A DNA stretch of 64,000 nucleotides from Vogesella alkaliphila (GCF_014652475.1 NZ_BMYW01000006.1:24167-88166), one strand, 5' to 3'. Positions 21,840 through 31,201 are shown, numbered from the stretch's first letter. The notes: a model not told the origin generated them from the letters alone. Translations and numbers: made by a program.

Positions 21840-23711
21840 TCACAGACGGAATTGCGACACCAGTGCCTTCAGCTGGTCGCCACGGCTGGCCAGTACCTGG
21901 ATCGTCGCCAGCGCTTCCTGCAGGCTGCTGTCGGTCTGCTGCGCCATCGAGTTGACACGCTCGGCGCTGCGCGCCATCTCGTTGGTGGCGATGCCCTGCT
22001 CGGCGGTGGAGGAAGTGATTTCGCCCATGCGGGTCGAGATCTCTTCGGCGTTGCCCTTGATCAGCTCCACCTTGCTGGCCGCTTCGCGCGACAGGGTGAC
22101 ACCGGTCTCCACTTTCGCGTTGGTGGCGTCGGCATGGTTGATCGCCTCGCCGGTTTTCTGGATCACGGTATCGATCAGCTCGGCGATCTGCACCGTGGCG
22201 CTGGCGGTACGCTCGGCCAGCTTGCGCACTTCATCGGCCACCACGGCAAAGCCACGGCCCTGCTCGCCGGCACGCGCCGCCTCGATCGCCGCATTCAGCG
22301 CCAGCATATTGGTCTGGTCGGCGATGTCGCGGATCACGCCGACGATGCCCTTGATCTGCTCGGACTGGCCGGACAGATTGGACATCACGCCCTGCAGCGA
22401 CGACACCGCACCGACGATGGATTCCACCTCGCGCGCCACTTCCGCCATCGCACGGTGCGAATCCAGCGAGTTGTCACGCGAACGCGACACCAGCACCTCG
22501 GTTTCGCCAACGTGGTCGGCAATGTGGTTGATGCTGACGGTGATCTGTTCGATGGTGGCGGCGGTCGACGACAGCTCCGACGACTGCACGCGCGAATCCT
22601 GGGCGATCTGCTCCGCCACGCGGTTCAGGTCGGCGGCGTCGCGCGCCAGCGAATCGGATTCGTCGCGCACGGTGAGGAACATCTCGCGCAGCTTGGCCAC
22701 GAACTGGTTGAAGGCTTCGGCAATCTGGCCGACTTCGTCACGGTTGCCCACCGGCAGCGTCTTGGTCAGGTCGCCGTGGCCGCTGGCCACTTCACGCATC
22801 GCATTGCGCAGCACCGACAGACCGGACAGCATGCGCGCCACGCCAACGTAGGCGAAGATACCGGACACCACCAGTGCCACCACCAGCAGACCCACCATCA
22901 CCATCAGCAACTGCGTCACCGGTGCCATTGCGGCGGCCACCGGCACCATCACGCCGAGGAACCAGCCGGTCTTGCCTACCGGATACAGCGCGGTCAGGGT
23001 AGCGGCACCGTTGATCGACACCTCCACGATCTGGCCGTCCTTGCTCACCGCGTTCATGTCGTAGCCAGCCACCACCTCGCCGATCTTCTTCAGGCCGGAT
23101 TCTTTTTCCGGGTGCGCAATCACGGTACCGTCGCCGGTCACCAGGAAGGCGTAGCCGTCACCCGGCAGCTTGGCGGCGACCACTTCGTCCACCACGCGCT
23201 GCAGTGTCACGTCACCACCGGCCACGGCCACCAGCTGGCCACCATCCTTGCGCGCCTGCGCGAAGGTGATGATAGGACGCTTGGTGGCGGCATCGATATA
23301 AGGCGGCGACGCGATCGGGCCGTCGGCATCCTTGGCGGCCAGATACCACGGGCGCCCGGTCGGGTCGTAGCCTTCCGGCACTTTCGGCGCACCGGTGAAC
23401 TGGGTCATGGTCTTGTCCGGCTGACCGATGTACATGTCGTCAAAACCGCCGGCGTCACGCGCTTGGTCCAGCACCGGCTGCAACTCTCCGGTACCGAAGC
23501 GCGGCAACGCCGAGGCGACGATCTTCTGGCGGGTGGACACCCACTCGGCGACAAAGCTCGCCTTGCTGTTGGCGGCCTGATTGATTTCGTTACGGATCGC
23601 ACTGGACAGGGCGTCGCTCATTTTCCAGTACGCGACGGCACAGAACATGACAGCCAGTACCGTCAGTACCAGCAGCACGAAGGCCATCAGGCGAGTACGC
23701 AATGACATCAT
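21840..23711 (-). CDS. Methyl-accepting chemotaxis protein with dCache_1 amino-acid-type sensor
   Basis: A 623-residue chemoreceptor. An N-terminal membrane helix is followed by a double-Cache periplasmic domain, a second membrane helix, HAMP and a signalling domain with the conserved hairpin ([20 protein letters not shown]). The sensor contains YDPTGRPWY, then PYID, then GGD. This fits the published dCache amino-acid-binding signature (Y-x4-R-x-W-Y, later Y and D), so an amino acid ligand is predicted. The start is the first of two adjacent ATGs (23711), with GGGGA about 9 bp upstream. The C-terminus lacks a CheR-binding pentapeptide. Confidence 0.93.
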   Translation of the reverse strand: MMSLRTRLMAFVLLVLTVLAVMFCAVAYWKMSDALSSAIRNEINQAANSKASFVAEWVSTRQKIVASALPRFGTGELQPVLDQARDAGGFDDMYIGQPDKTMTQFTGAPKVPEGYDPTGRPWYLAAKDADGPIASPPYIDAATKRPIITFAQARKDGGQLVAVAGGDVTLQRVVDEVVAAKLPGDGYAFLVTGDGTVIAHPEKESGLKKIGEVVAGYDMNAVSKDGQIVEVSINGAATLTALYPVGKTGWFLGVMVPVAAAMAPVTQLLMVMVGLLVVALVVSGIFAYVGVARMLSGLSVLRNAMREVASGHGDLTKTLPVGNRDEVGQIAEAFNQFVAKLREMFLTVRDESDSLARDAADLNRVAEQIAQDSRVQSSELSSTAATIEQITVSINHIADHVGETEVLVSRSRDNSLDSHRAMAEVAREVESIVGAVSSLQGVMSNLSGQSEQIKGIVGVIRDIADQTNMLALNAAIEAARAGEQGRGFAVVADEVRKLAERTASATVQIAELIDTVIQKTGEAINHADATNAKVETGVTLSREAASKVELIKGNAEEISTRMGEITSSTAEQGIATNEMARSAERVNSMAQQTDSSLQEALATIQVLASRGDQLKALVSQFRL

Positions 23712-23916
23712 GATGTGTATTCCCCACTGAATTTTGTTAGTTATGGTGCGGCATAGTACTACTAAGCCCACCTGTGGTTATTTGTTTATATTCACAAAGC
23801 CATTTCATGGCATTCCGTTAACAGTTAAATTTTGTATTCTGCGTACAATCCTCATTAGTTGGCATTTTTATATAAGAATATCGAAATAATTCGGCAACAA
23901 ACCACTCTTGCCAATG

Positions 23917-24819
23917 TCAAAGATGGCGTTCGCCACCCAAAGCCGTCTGCAATATCGTCATGGCATGTCGCACTTTCGCAGGTTGCCCCTCGCGTCGCGG
24001 CGTCACCATCCACAACGGCAACTCCGGCAGGCTCCACTCGGCCAGCACCGGCTGCAGCAGACCGGAGGCCAACTCCCTGCGCACCTCCGGCTCCGGCTGC
24101 AAGGACAGCCCCAGGCCTTCCAGCACGAAGGCGCGCGCAGACAGGATATTGTTGCTGCTGATGCGCGGCGGCACCGATAAAGTCACCGTTTCCGCGCCGC
24201 GCGTCAACTGCAGCCGGCTCAATCCTTCGTGCGACGCCACCCCGACCCAGTCGTGCTGCAGCAGCTCGGCCGGGGCTTGCGGCAGGCCATGCTTTGCAAC
24301 ATAGACCGGCGACGCGCAAATGACAAAGTGCCAGTCGGCCAGATGGCGCGCCACCAGCGACGAATCCTTCAGCTTGCCGGCCCGGATCGCGAGGTCAATC
24401 TGCAACTCCAGCAGGTCCACCATCTCGTCGTGAAAGAACAGCCGCAGGCTGAGGCCAGGGTTGGCCTCCAGCAAGGGCGCCAGTGCGCTGCTGAGCACGC
24501 CGCCGGCCAGACCGCTGGGCGCGGAGATACGCAGCTCGCCCACCGGCGCGTCGCGCAGCGCCGACAGCTGCTGCTCCGCCTGCCGCGCCGCCGCCAGCAT
24601 CGCGGCGCAACCCTGGTAGAACAGCTGCCCAGCCTCGGTCAGCGTCAACTTGCGCGTGGTGCGCTGTAGCAGGGTGACGCCGTGGCGCTGTTCCAGCCGC
24701 CGCAGATGCTGGCTGACCGCCGACGGCGTGATGCCCAGGCTCTGTGCCGCTGCGTTCATCGAGCCTTTCTCGATCACCCGGGCAAACACCGCCATGCTGC
24801 GCAATTCGTCCATATTCAT
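23917..24819 (-). CDS. LysR-family transcriptional regulator
   Basis: A 300-residue regulator with N-terminal HTH (MAVFARVIEKGSMNAAAQSLGITPSAVSQ) of the large branch that often controls divergent oxidoreductases. The ATG at 24819 could be replaced by the ATG at 24813. It is divergent from the NAD(P)-binding protein gene; the A+T-rich 109-bp gap probably carries both promoters. Its 3' side faces the second chemoreceptor promoter region. Confidence 0.9.
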   Translation of the reverse strand: MNMDELRSMAVFARVIEKGSMNAAAQSLGITPSAVSQHLRRLEQRHGVTLLQRTTRKLTLTEAGQLFYQGCAAMLAAARQAEQQLSALRDAPVGELRISAPSGLAGGVLSSALAPLLEANPGLSLRLFFHDEMVDLLELQIDLAIRAGKLKDSSLVARHLADWHFVICASPVYVAKHGLPQAPAELLQHDWVGVASHEGLSRLQLTRGAETVTLSVPPRISSNNILSARAFVLEGLGLSLQPEPEVRRELASGLLQPVLAEWSLPELPLWMVTPRREGQPAKVRHAMTILQTALGGERHL

Positions 24820-24928
24820 TATTTCAAATTAACAATCAATCAATTTTACGACGGATTATCGGAATGCAAACCGGCAATTACACTGCCCTCGTCAATCACC
24901 GCCCGTCAGCGGGCAGCAAGGAGCATCC

Positions 24929-25573
24929 ATGAAAATCGCACTGATCGGCGCCAGCGGCTTTGTCGGCTCGGCCATCCTGAAAGAACTGCTGTCGCGCCAT
25001 GCCGCCGTCACCGCCATCGCCAGCCGTCCCGAGCGCATCGCTGCTGCGGCCAACCTTGAGGTGGTGGCTGCCGATGCCTACGACGCCGACGCGGTGGCCC
25101 GTGCCGTCGCCGGCCACGACGTGGTGATCAGCGCCTTCAATCCCGGCTGGGACAAGGCCGACATCCGCGAACTGTTCCTCGCCGGCCACCAGGCCATCGT
25201 CGCCGGGGTCAAGGCCGCCGGCGTGCCGCGCTTCATCGAGATCGGCGGCGCCGGCAGCCTGTTCGTCGCTCCCGGCGTGCAGCTGATCGACACCCCGCAC
25301 TTCCCGGCGGAATACAAGGAAGGCGCCGAGGGCGCGCGCCAGGCGCTGAACCTGCTGCAACAGGAAACGCAGCTGGACTGGGTGTTCGTGTCGCCGCCGG
25401 CGCTGCTGGCGCCGGGCGCGCGCAGCGGCCAGTACCGTCTCGGCGGCAACGAGTTGCTGATGGCGGGCGAGGCGCCGGCCGGCATCAGCGACGCCGACCT
25501 CGCCGTGGCGGTGGTGGACGAGGCGCTGCAGCCGCAACACCATCGCCAGCGCTTTACCGTCGCCAGCGTCTGA
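24929..25573 (+). CDS. NAD(P)-binding Rossmann-fold oxidoreductase
   Basis: A 214-residue protein of the NmrA/atypical short-chain dehydrogenase type. The N-terminal dinucleotide motif is GASGFVGS, and a later FIEIGGAGSL segment is typical. It lacks the YxxxK catalytic pair of classical enzymes, so redox activity is not certain. The start follows AAGGAG. It is divergent from a LysR gene that probably regulates it. A dispersed word lies inside (25046-25057). Confidence 0.85.
   Translation: MKIALIGASGFVGSAILKELLSRHAAVTAIASRPERIAAAANLEVVAADAYDADAVARAVAGHDVVISAFNPGWDKADIRELFLAGHQAIVAGVKAAGVPRFIEIGGAGSLFVAPGVQLIDTPHFPAEYKEGAEGARQALNLLQQETQLDWVFVSPPALLAPGARSGQYRLGGNELLMAGEAPAGISDADLAVAVVDEALQPQHHRQRFTVASV
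25046..25057 (+). repeat. Dispersed 12-bp word, single copy inside the oxidoreductase gene
   Basis: Exact GCGGCCAACCTT, encoding AANLEV in a surface-type position after the Rossmann motif. Confidence 0.75.
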
Positions 25574-25587
25574 TTCACCCCCCTCGA

Positions 25588-25616
25588 CCGCGCACCTTAT
25601 ATAGGTGTGCGGTTTT
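25588..25616 (+). terminator. Rho-independent terminator of the oxidoreductase gene
   Basis: Stem CCGCGCACCT/AGGTGTGCGG (one G-U pair), loop TATAT, then TTTT, 14 bp past the stop codon. Confidence 0.8.
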
Positions 25617-25623
25617 GCAGTGC

Positions 25624-25679
25624 AAACCCTGCCGTACGCCCGACCCGACTGGATCGGCGCGTTTGCGGCAGGGTTTTTT
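25624..25679 (+). terminator. Second probable terminator upstream of the glyA leader
   Basis: Arms AAACCCTGCCG and CGGCAGGGTTT enclose a 31-nt loop with a smaller hairpin, and six T residues follow. It would insulate the riboswitch-controlled unit from upstream transcription. Confidence 0.65.
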
Positions 25680-25714
25680 GCTGCAACAGCACATTGAATA
25701 CTGTCGTCGATGCG

Positions 25715-25743
25715 TTGACAGCCGCGCGCCGCTTCACTAGATT
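25715..25743 (+). promoter_or_regulatory. Sigma70-type promoter of the glycine riboswitch-glyA transcript
   Basis: Consensus -35 TTGACA (25715-25720), 17-bp spacer, -10 TAGATT (25738-25743, 4 of 6). It ends about 20 bp before the first aptamer. Confidence 0.75.
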
Positions 25744-25762
25744 GCGACCAGCCAATCAAGCC

Positions 25763-25953
25763 GCTGCAGGAGAGACTGTCATTCGCTGACAGCGCCGAAG
25801 GGGAATCGCCCCGGAAACTCTCAGGCAAAAGAACTGCAGCGACGTCTGGCACTCTGGAGAGTAGATCAGCCGCAAGGCCGGATCTCGCCGAAGGAAGCAT
25901 GGCCCGGTGGGTACACCGTGCGCCGCAATCTCTCAGGCAAAGGGACAGAGGGG
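25763..25953 (+). ncRNA. Tandem glycine riboswitch
   Basis: Two consecutive glycine aptamers. The first (about 25765-25840) has GGAGAG, GCCGAAGGGG and ACTCTCAGGCAAAAGAACTG. The second (about 25851-25951) has GGAGAG, GCCGAAGGA and CTCTCAGGCAAAGGGACAGAG. These are the conserved cores of the glycine riboswitch. A 143-nt leader follows before the glyA start codon, with no obvious T-rich terminator hairpin, so control may act on translation or by another route. Its place upstream of a glycine-consuming enzyme suggests activation by glycine, but the direction is an inference. Confidence 0.96.
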
Positions 25954-26052
25954 GCATCGTCCGGCAGACGCCGGGCGGGCGCCATTGTCCTTTACGCCGC
26001 ACATCCATGCGTCAACGCCCTGCCCGACCCTGCCGCCATCACCAGCGCGGTT

Positions 26053-26064
26053 GCGGCCAACCTT
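26053..26064 (+). repeat. Dispersed 12-bp word, single copy in the glyA leader
   Basis: Exact GCGGCCAACCTT in extended context TTGCGGCCAACCTTTGC, 32 bp upstream of the glyA start codon, so it is transcribed but not translated. Confidence 0.75.
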
Positions 26065-26095
26065 TGCCGTTCGCGCCAAGAAAAAGGAATGCACG

Positions 26096-27349
26096 ATGTT
26101 TACCAAAGAGATGGAGATTGCCGGTTTCGACGACGCACTGTGGGCCGCGATGCAGGCCGAGGCGCAACGCCAGGAAGACCACATCGAGCTGATCGCCTCC
26201 GAGAACTACACCAGCCCGCGCGTGATGCAGGCGCAGGGCAGCCAGCTCACCAACAAGTACGCCGAGGGCTACCCCGGCAAGCGCTACTACGGCGGCTGCG
26301 AGCACGTCGATGTCGCCGAGCAGCTGGCCATCGACCGCGCCAAGCAATTGTTCGGCGCCGACTACGCCAACGTGCAGCCGCACTCCGGCAGCCAGGCCAA
26401 CGCCGCGGTGTACATGGCGCTGCTTCAGCCGGGCGACACTGTGCTGGGCATGAGCCTCGCCCACGGCGGCCACCTCACCCACGGCGCCAAGGTCAACTTC
26501 TCCGGCAAGATCTACAACGCGGTGCAGTACGGCATCAACGTGGAAACCGGCGAGATCGACTACGACGAAGTGCAACGCCTGGCCACCGAACACCGGCCGA
26601 AGATGCTGGTCGCCGGCTTCTCCGCCTACTCGCTGGTGGTGGACTGGGCGCGCATGCGCCAGATCGCCGACAGCGTCGGCGCGTATTTCTTTGTCGACAT
26701 GGCGCACGTCGCCGGCCTGGTGGCAGCCGGGCTGTACCCGAACCCGGTGCCGCACGCGCACGTGGTGACAACCACCACCCACAAGACGCTGCGCGGCCCG
26801 CGCGGCGGCCTGATCCTGGCTGCATCCAACCCGGAACTGGAAAAGAAGCTGCAGTCGCTGGTGTTCCCCGGCATCCAGGGCGGCCCGCTGATGCACGTGA
26901 TCGCGGCCAAGGCGGTAGCCTTCCTCGAAGCGCTGCAGCCGGAATTCGTCGACTACCAGAAACAGGTGCTGGCCAACGCCCGTGCCATGGTGGCGGTGTT
27001 CCAGCAGCGCGGCTACACGGTGGTGTCCGGCAAGACCGATGACCACCTGTTCCTGTTGTCGCTGATCGACAAGGGCCTCACCGGCAAGGCCGCCGACGCC
27101 GCACTCGGCGCCGCCTGCATCACCGTCAACAAGAACGCGGTCCCGAACGACCCGCAAAGCCCGTTCGTCACCAGCGGCATCCGCATCGGCAGCCCGGCCA
27201 TCACCAGCCGCGGCTTCAAGGAAGCGGAAGCCGGCCAGGTGGCGCACTGGGTGTGCGACATCCTCGACGACATCGATAACGCCGATGTCGCCGCCCGCGT
27301 GAAACGCCAGGTGGCGGAGCTGTGCGCCGCCTTCCCGGTTTACCGCTAA
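26096..27349 (+). CDS. glyA: Serine hydroxymethyltransferase
   Basis: PLP enzyme interconverting serine and glycine with tetrahydrofolate, central to one-carbon metabolism. The ATG at 26096, preceded by AAAAAGGA, gives 417 residues, the same as E. coli GlyA. PLP lysine is Lys230 in [10 protein letters not shown]. An upstream in-frame extension would run back into the riboswitch and is rejected. With sdaA downstream it can convert glycine to serine and on to pyruvate. Confidence 0.98.
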   Translation: MFTKEMEIAGFDDALWAAMQAEAQRQEDHIELIASENYTSPRVMQAQGSQLTNKYAEGYPGKRYYGGCEHVDVAEQLAIDRAKQLFGADYANVQPHSGSQANAAVYMALLQPGDTVLGMSLAHGGHLTHGAKVNFSGKIYNAVQYGINVETGEIDYDEVQRLATEHRPKMLVAGFSAYSLVVDWARMRQIADSVGAYFFVDMAHVAGLVAAGLYPNPVPHAHVVTTTTHKTLRGPRGGLILAASNPELEKKLQSLVFPGIQGGPLMHVIAAKAVAFLEALQPEFVDYQKQVLANARAMVAVFQQRGYTVVSGKTDDHLFLLSLIDKGLTGKAADAALGAACITVNKNAVPNDPQSPFVTSGIRIGSPAITSRGFKEAEAGQVAHWVCDILDDIDNADVAARVKRQVAELCAAFPVYR

Positions 27350-27356
27350 GAACGGG

Positions 27357-27483
27357 CACACGATCTCGCGAGCTAGAGCGAGACAAGGCGAAAACGACTG
27401 AGGAAGCGGAGTTGACATGGGGTCAATGAGCATTCCGAAGGCGTTTTCAACGCGGTATCGCCGAAGCGCAGCAGATCGTGCAC
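27357..27483 (+). repeat. Structured intergenic element of about 125 bp, candidate dispersed repeat or RNA
   Basis: The gap after glyA is bounded by inverted arms CACGATCT (27359-27366) and AGATCGTG (27473-27480). Inside are GGCGAAAACG facing CGTTTTC and a central TTGAC/GTCAA hairpin. I recall closely similar sequences (GAGACAAGGCGAAAACG...CGTTTTCAACGC...TATCGCC) as dispersed intergenic elements in several proteobacteria, but I cannot name the family or verify this here. It has no open reading frame of interest. Confidence 0.6.
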
Positions 27484-27499
27484 AGGTTCAAGCAGCAGC

Positions 27500-27533
27500 G
27501 GGCGCCATCCAGCGGGTGGCGCCCGACTATAAT
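27500..27533 (+). promoter_or_regulatory. sdaA promoter region with dyad over the -35 position
   Basis: A perfect -10 TATAAT lies at 27528-27533, 45 bp upstream of the sdaA start. The -35 position has no good consensus but overlaps an 8-bp inverted repeat, GGGCGCCA (27500-27507) and TGGCGCCC (27517-27524). That suggests a regulator-dependent promoter. No regulator is identified. Confidence 0.5.
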
Positions 27534-27577
27534 GAAAACTAGCCCTGCGCCGCAGGCACCACCTCAAGAGAAGCAAC

Positions 27578-28978
27578 ATGGCAATCAGTGTTTTTGATTT
27601 GTTCAAGATCGGCATCGGCCCCTCCAGCTCCCACACCGTCGGCCCGATGCGCGCGGCACGGCAATTCGTCGCCCGGCTGGAAAAGGACGGCCTGCTGACG
27701 CAGACCACCAGCGTCAAATCCGAAATGTTCGGTTCTCTCGGCGCCACCGGCAAAGGCCACGGCAGCGATGTGGCGGTGTTGCTCGGGCTGCAGGGCGAAC
27801 ACCCGGACCTGGTCGATACCGATGCCGTCGACGGCATGCTGGCCGCGATCCGCAACAACAAGCGCATCGCGCTCTTGGGTACGCACGAGATCGATTTCAT
27901 CGAGTCCGAACACCTGATCCTGCACAAGCGCAAGGCGCTGCCCTACCACCCTAACGGCATGATTTTCGAGGCGTTTGCCGCCGACGGCAGCAGCCTGTCC
28001 AAGCGCGCCTACTACTCGGTCGGCGGCGGCTTCGTGGTCGACGAGGCGGCGATCGACGCCGGCTTCGTGCCGCCCGGCGTCACCGAGCTGAAGCACCCGT
28101 TCAAGAGCGGTGCCGAACTCTTGGCGCTGTGCCAGCGCCACGGCAAGAGCATCAGCCAGATCATGCTGGAGAACGAGCTGGCCTGGCGCAGCGAGGAAGA
28201 AGTGCGCGCCGGCCTGCTCAATATCTGGCACGTGATGCAGGGCTGCGTGAAGCGCGGCTGCGAGCGCGAGGGCGTCCTGCCCGGCGGCATGAAGGTCAAG
28301 CGTCGCGCTGCCGACATGCACCGCAAGCTGCTGTCGTCGCCGGAAGCGGCACTGCGCGATCCGCTGACGGTGCTGGACTGGGTCAACCTGTACGCACTGG
28401 CGGTGAACGAGGAAAACGCCGCCGGCGGCCGCGTGGTGACCGCGCCGACCAACGGCGCCGCCGGCATCATCCCGGCGGTACTGCACTACTACGCGCGCTT
28501 CATCCCCGGCGCCAGCGACGACGGCATCGTGCGCTTCCTGCTCACCGCCGGTGCAATCGGCATCCTGTTCAAGCTCAACGCCTCCATCTCCGGCGCCGAA
28601 GTCGGCTGCCAGGGCGAAGTCGGCTCCGCCTGTTCGATGGCGGCCGGCGGCCTGGCCGAAGTGCTGGGCGGCACGCCGGAACAGGTGGAAAACGCCGCCG
28701 AGATCGGCATGGAACACAATCTGGGCCTGACCTGCGACCCGGTCGGCGGCCTGGTGCAGGTGCCGTGCATCGAGCGCAACGCGATGGCGTCGATCAAGGC
28801 CATCAACGCGGCACGCATGTCGCTGCGCGGCGACGGCCAGCACTTCGTGTCGCTGGACCGCGTGATCAAGACCATGCGCGACACCGGCCGCGACATGAGC
28901 ACCAAGTACAAGGAAACCGCGCGCGGCGGCCTGGCGATCAACGTGATCGAGGTGCCGGTCAACATCGTCGAGTGCTGA
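27578..28978 (+). CDS. sdaA: L-serine ammonia-lyase, iron-sulfur dependent
   Basis: Deaminates L-serine to pyruvate and ammonia using a 4Fe-4S cluster. The 466-residue single-chain form has the N-terminal [12 protein letters not shown] signature. The three expected cluster cysteines appear in [18 protein letters not shown] and VPCIERN. It lies downstream of riboswitch-controlled glyA but has its own -10 element, so it may be both co-transcribed and separately expressed. Confidence 0.97.
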   Translation: MAISVFDLFKIGIGPSSSHTVGPMRAARQFVARLEKDGLLTQTTSVKSEMFGSLGATGKGHGSDVAVLLGLQGEHPDLVDTDAVDGMLAAIRNNKRIALLGTHEIDFIESEHLILHKRKALPYHPNGMIFEAFAADGSSLSKRAYYSVGGGFVVDEAAIDAGFVPPGVTELKHPFKSGAELLALCQRHGKSISQIMLENELAWRSEEEVRAGLLNIWHVMQGCVKRGCEREGVLPGGMKVKRRAADMHRKLLSSPEAALRDPLTVLDWVNLYALAVNEENAAGGRVVTAPTNGAAGIIPAVLHYYARFIPGASDDGIVRFLLTAGAIGILFKLNASISGAEVGCQGEVGSACSMAAGGLAEVLGGTPEQVENAAEIGMEHNLGLTCDPVGGLVQVPCIERNAMASIKAINAARMSLRGDGQHFVSLDRVIKTMRDTGRDMSTKYKETARGGLAINVIEVPVNIVEC

Positions 28979-28994
28979 GCCAGCCTTTCGCATC

Positions 28995-29027
28995 CGTTGC
29001 GGCCAACCTTGCACGTTGGCCGCAACG
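28995..29027. repeat. Inverted pair of the dispersed word after sdaA
   Basis: Arms CGTTGCGGCCAAC (28995-29007) and its exact reverse complement (29015-29027) are separated by 7 nt. The left arm contains an exact GCGGCCAACCTT. It lies 16 bp past the sdaA stop and directly before a conventional terminator. Confidence 0.85.
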
Positions 29028-29030
29028 ACG

Positions 29031-29057
29031 AAGCCCGCCATGATAGGCGGGCTTTTT
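29031..29057. terminator. Rho-independent terminator between sdaA and the convergent dehydrogenase gene
   Basis: Stem AAGCCCGCC/GGCGGGCTT with a 6-nt loop, followed by a T tract on the plus strand. Confidence 0.88.
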
Positions 29058-29075
29058 GCATTCGCGTGTCCGGCG

Positions 29076-30317
29076 TTACAGGAAGCGCGCCGGCGCGTAC
29101 GGTGCCGGGTTGGTGAACGGTGTCTCGCCGCAGATCACCTGCGCGAGCAGTTGGCCGCACACCGGCCCCAGCGTCAGGCCGTGGTGGGCGTGGCCGAAGT
29201 TGAACCACAGCCCCTTGTGGCGCGGCGCGGCGCCCAGCGCCGGGCGCATGTCCGGCAGGCACGGGCGGCTGCCCATCCACGGCGTGGCGTCCAGCCGCTC
29301 GCCCAGCGGGAACAGCCCGCGCGCCAGCGCCTCCGCCTGCTGCAGCTGCGCGTAGTTGGGGGCGGCGTCGCGCCGCGCCAGCTCCACGCCGGTGGCGATG
29401 CGCAGGCCGCGCTGCATCGGTGACACCACGAAGCCGCCTTCCACATCGGCCACGGTGTAGTTCAGCCCCGGCCCCAGCGGCTGGTAGTGCATGTGGTAGC
29501 CGCGCTTGGTCTGCAGCGGGATGCGGTAGCCCAGCGGCCGGAAGATGTCGTCCGACCACGGCCCCATCGCCACTACCACCTGCGCGGCGCGCAGCATGCC
29601 GCCGCTGGTGACCACCTGCCAGCCGCTGCCGTCCGGCGTCAGCGCGGTGGCGGCCAGTTGCAGCAGTGTGCCGCCCAGGCTTTCGAAATAACGCGCATAG
29701 CCGCGGGTGAGCGCGCCCGGATCGCTGATGCGCTGCGGGTCGCGCCAGTGCACGGCACCGGCGAAGCCCTCCCCCAGCCCCGGCTCGGCGGCGCGCAGCT
29801 GCGCCGCGTCCAGGATCTGCAGCTGCAGGCCGTTTTCGGCGGCGATACGGCGCGCGTTGGCGGCCTCGGTGGCAAAGCCGGCCTCGGTGCGATAGGCCTC
29901 GTACAGGCCGTCGTTGCTGCACAGCTCCCTCATGTTGGCCGCGGCGAGCAGCGTCGCGTGTTCGTCCAGGCTGCGGCTGATCAAGGGCAGCATGTCGTGC
30001 GCGGCGGCGGCCAGCCGGTGCGGCGCAGAGGCGCGGAAGTAGCGCCACAGCCACGGCGTGCTCTGCAGCAGGCTGGACGGCTGGTAGCGCACGTCGGCGC
30101 TGCGGTTGCGGCCGATGCGCAGCACGTTGGCGAGGTTTCGCGGGAAGCCGTACGGCACCACGGCGGCGCGTTCCAGCAGCCCGGCGTTGCCGTGGCTGGT
30201 TTCCTCGCCGGGGGCGCGGCGGTCCAGCAGCGCCACGCGCAGGCCGCGCTGTTGCAGGGCGATGGCGCTGGAGACGCCGATCATGCCGGCGCCGAGGACG
30301 ATGATGTCGAAATCCAT
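29076..30317 (-). CDS. FAD-dependent D-amino-acid dehydrogenase-like oxidoreductase
   Basis: A 413-residue DAO/DadA-type flavoprotein. The N-terminal FAD motif is LGAGMIGVSSA and a family ETSHGNAGLLE segment follows. Such enzymes oxidise D-amino acids to 2-keto acids and pass electrons to the respiratory chain. Neighbouring genes (a basic amino-acid-type binding protein, an ornithine-cyclodeaminase-family enzyme and a YheO/DauR-type regulator) resemble the Pseudomonas dau locus for D-arginine use, although this enzyme is more DadA-like than DauA-like. Substrate is therefore inferred only. Confidence 0.82.
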   Translation of the reverse strand: MDFDIIVLGAGMIGVSSAIALQQRGLRVALLDRRAPGEETSHGNAGLLERAAVVPYGFPRNLANVLRIGRNRSADVRYQPSSLLQSTPWLWRYFRASAPHRLAAAAHDMLPLISRSLDEHATLLAAANMRELCSNDGLYEAYRTEAGFATEAANARRIAAENGLQLQILDAAQLRAAEPGLGEGFAGAVHWRDPQRISDPGALTRGYARYFESLGGTLLQLAATALTPDGSGWQVVTSGGMLRAAQVVVAMGPWSDDIFRPLGYRIPLQTKRGYHMHYQPLGPGLNYTVADVEGGFVVSPMQRGLRIATGVELARRDAAPNYAQLQQAEALARGLFPLGERLDATPWMGSRPCLPDMRPALGAAPRHKGLWFNFGHAHHGLTLGPVCGQLLAQVICGETPFTNPAPYAPARFL

Positions 30318-30380
30318 GTTTTGCTTCTTTCAGATGCAGTTGCCATGGGCGCTGCGGGCAACGACCATGGCAACGGAATC

Positions 30381-30415
30381 TGCAAGGTTGGCCGCAGCCT
30401 GCGGCCAACCTTGCA
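30381..30415. repeat. Inverted pair of the dispersed word, terminator-like
   Basis: Two exact words (30384-30395 and 30401-30412) form 16-bp perfect arms, TGCAAGGTTGGCCGCA and its complement, with a 3-nt loop. It lies 7 bp past the stop of the binding-protein gene and can terminate that transcript. Confidence 0.88.
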
Positions 30416-30421
30416 CGCCGC

Positions 30422-31201
30422 TTACTTGGCGATGATGTCGCGGTTGAAGTATTTCATCGAAATGCGGCTCAGGGTACCGTCCTGCTTCAGGCTGGCAATC
30501 GCCTTGTCCAGCTCAGCCTTGCGCGGGTCGCCCTTGCGCACGCCCATGCCGGTGCCCTCGCCCAGGGTGGCGAAGTCGCTGATCACGCCGCCGGCAAAGT
30601 CGAAGTCCTTGCCCTGCGGCTTGCTGAGGAAGCCTTCCATCGCCGTCTGCGCTTCCTGCACGCCGGCATCCAGACGACCGGAGGCCAGATCGAGGAAGAT
30701 CTGCGACTGGTCGCGGTAGGCGACCACCTTCACGCCGTGCTTTTCCCAGTGCTTGCGCACGAAGTCTTCCTGGGTGGCGCCCTGCAGCACGCCGACGGTC
30801 TTGCCCTTCAGGCTGGCCACGGTCGGCGTCAGCTTGCTGTCGCGGCGCGCCACCATCTGGATCGGCACGATGTAGATCGGGACGGTGAAGTCGATCGACT
30901 CGCGGCGCTTGGCGGTGATGTTCATCGCCGAGTTGATGGCGTCGAATTTCTTCGCCTTCAGGCCGGGGATCAGGCCCTCGAACGAGGTTTCCACCCAGCT
31001 GCACCTGGCGGCCATGCGCTCGCAGACGGCCTTGCCGACATCGATGTCGAAGCCGACCAGCTGGCCATCGGCCTGCTTGCTCTCGAATGGCGGGTAGAAC
31101 GGCTCCAGCCCCATGCGCAGCGGCGCACCCTGCGCCATGACGGTACCGGCGAGGCAGGCCAGCAGAGGAAAAACGGCAGTGCGAACGCGTTTGCTGATCA
31201 T
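30422..31201 (-). CDS. ABC transporter periplasmic amino-acid-binding protein
   Basis: A 259-residue solute-binding protein with a cleavable signal peptide (ending about TVMAQG). The type is that of the polar and basic amino-acid receptors (HisJ/ArtJ/AotJ-like): PLRMGLEPFYPPFESK, GFDIDVGKAVCERM and the hinge segment FDAINSAMNITAKR. No permease or ATPase gene is adjacent, so it must work with components encoded elsewhere or act as a sensor. The start follows AAAGGAGA. It is transcribed away from the cyclodeaminase-family gene. Confidence 0.9.
   Translation of the reverse strand: MISKRVRTAVFPLLACLAGTVMAQGAPLRMGLEPFYPPFESKQADGQLVGFDIDVGKAVCERMAARCSWVETSFEGLIPGLKAKKFDAINSAMNITAKRRESIDFTVPIYIVPIQMVARRDSKLTPTVASLKGKTVGVLQGATQEDFVRKHWEKHGVKVVAYRDQSQIFLDLASGRLDAGVQEAQTAMEGFLSKPQGKDFDFAGGVISDFATLGEGTGMGVRKGDPRKAELDKAIASLKQDGTLSRISMKYFNRDIIAK

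Noticed and set aside
20970-23705. Long plus-strand frame opposite mmuM and the second chemoreceptor gene
   Set aside because: Low-complexity composition, no ribosome site, spans two unrelated genes and a terminator.
25907-26095. 63-residue N-terminal extension of GlyA
   Set aside because: It would translate the second riboswitch aptamer; the ATG at 26096 has a ribosome site and gives the exact family length.
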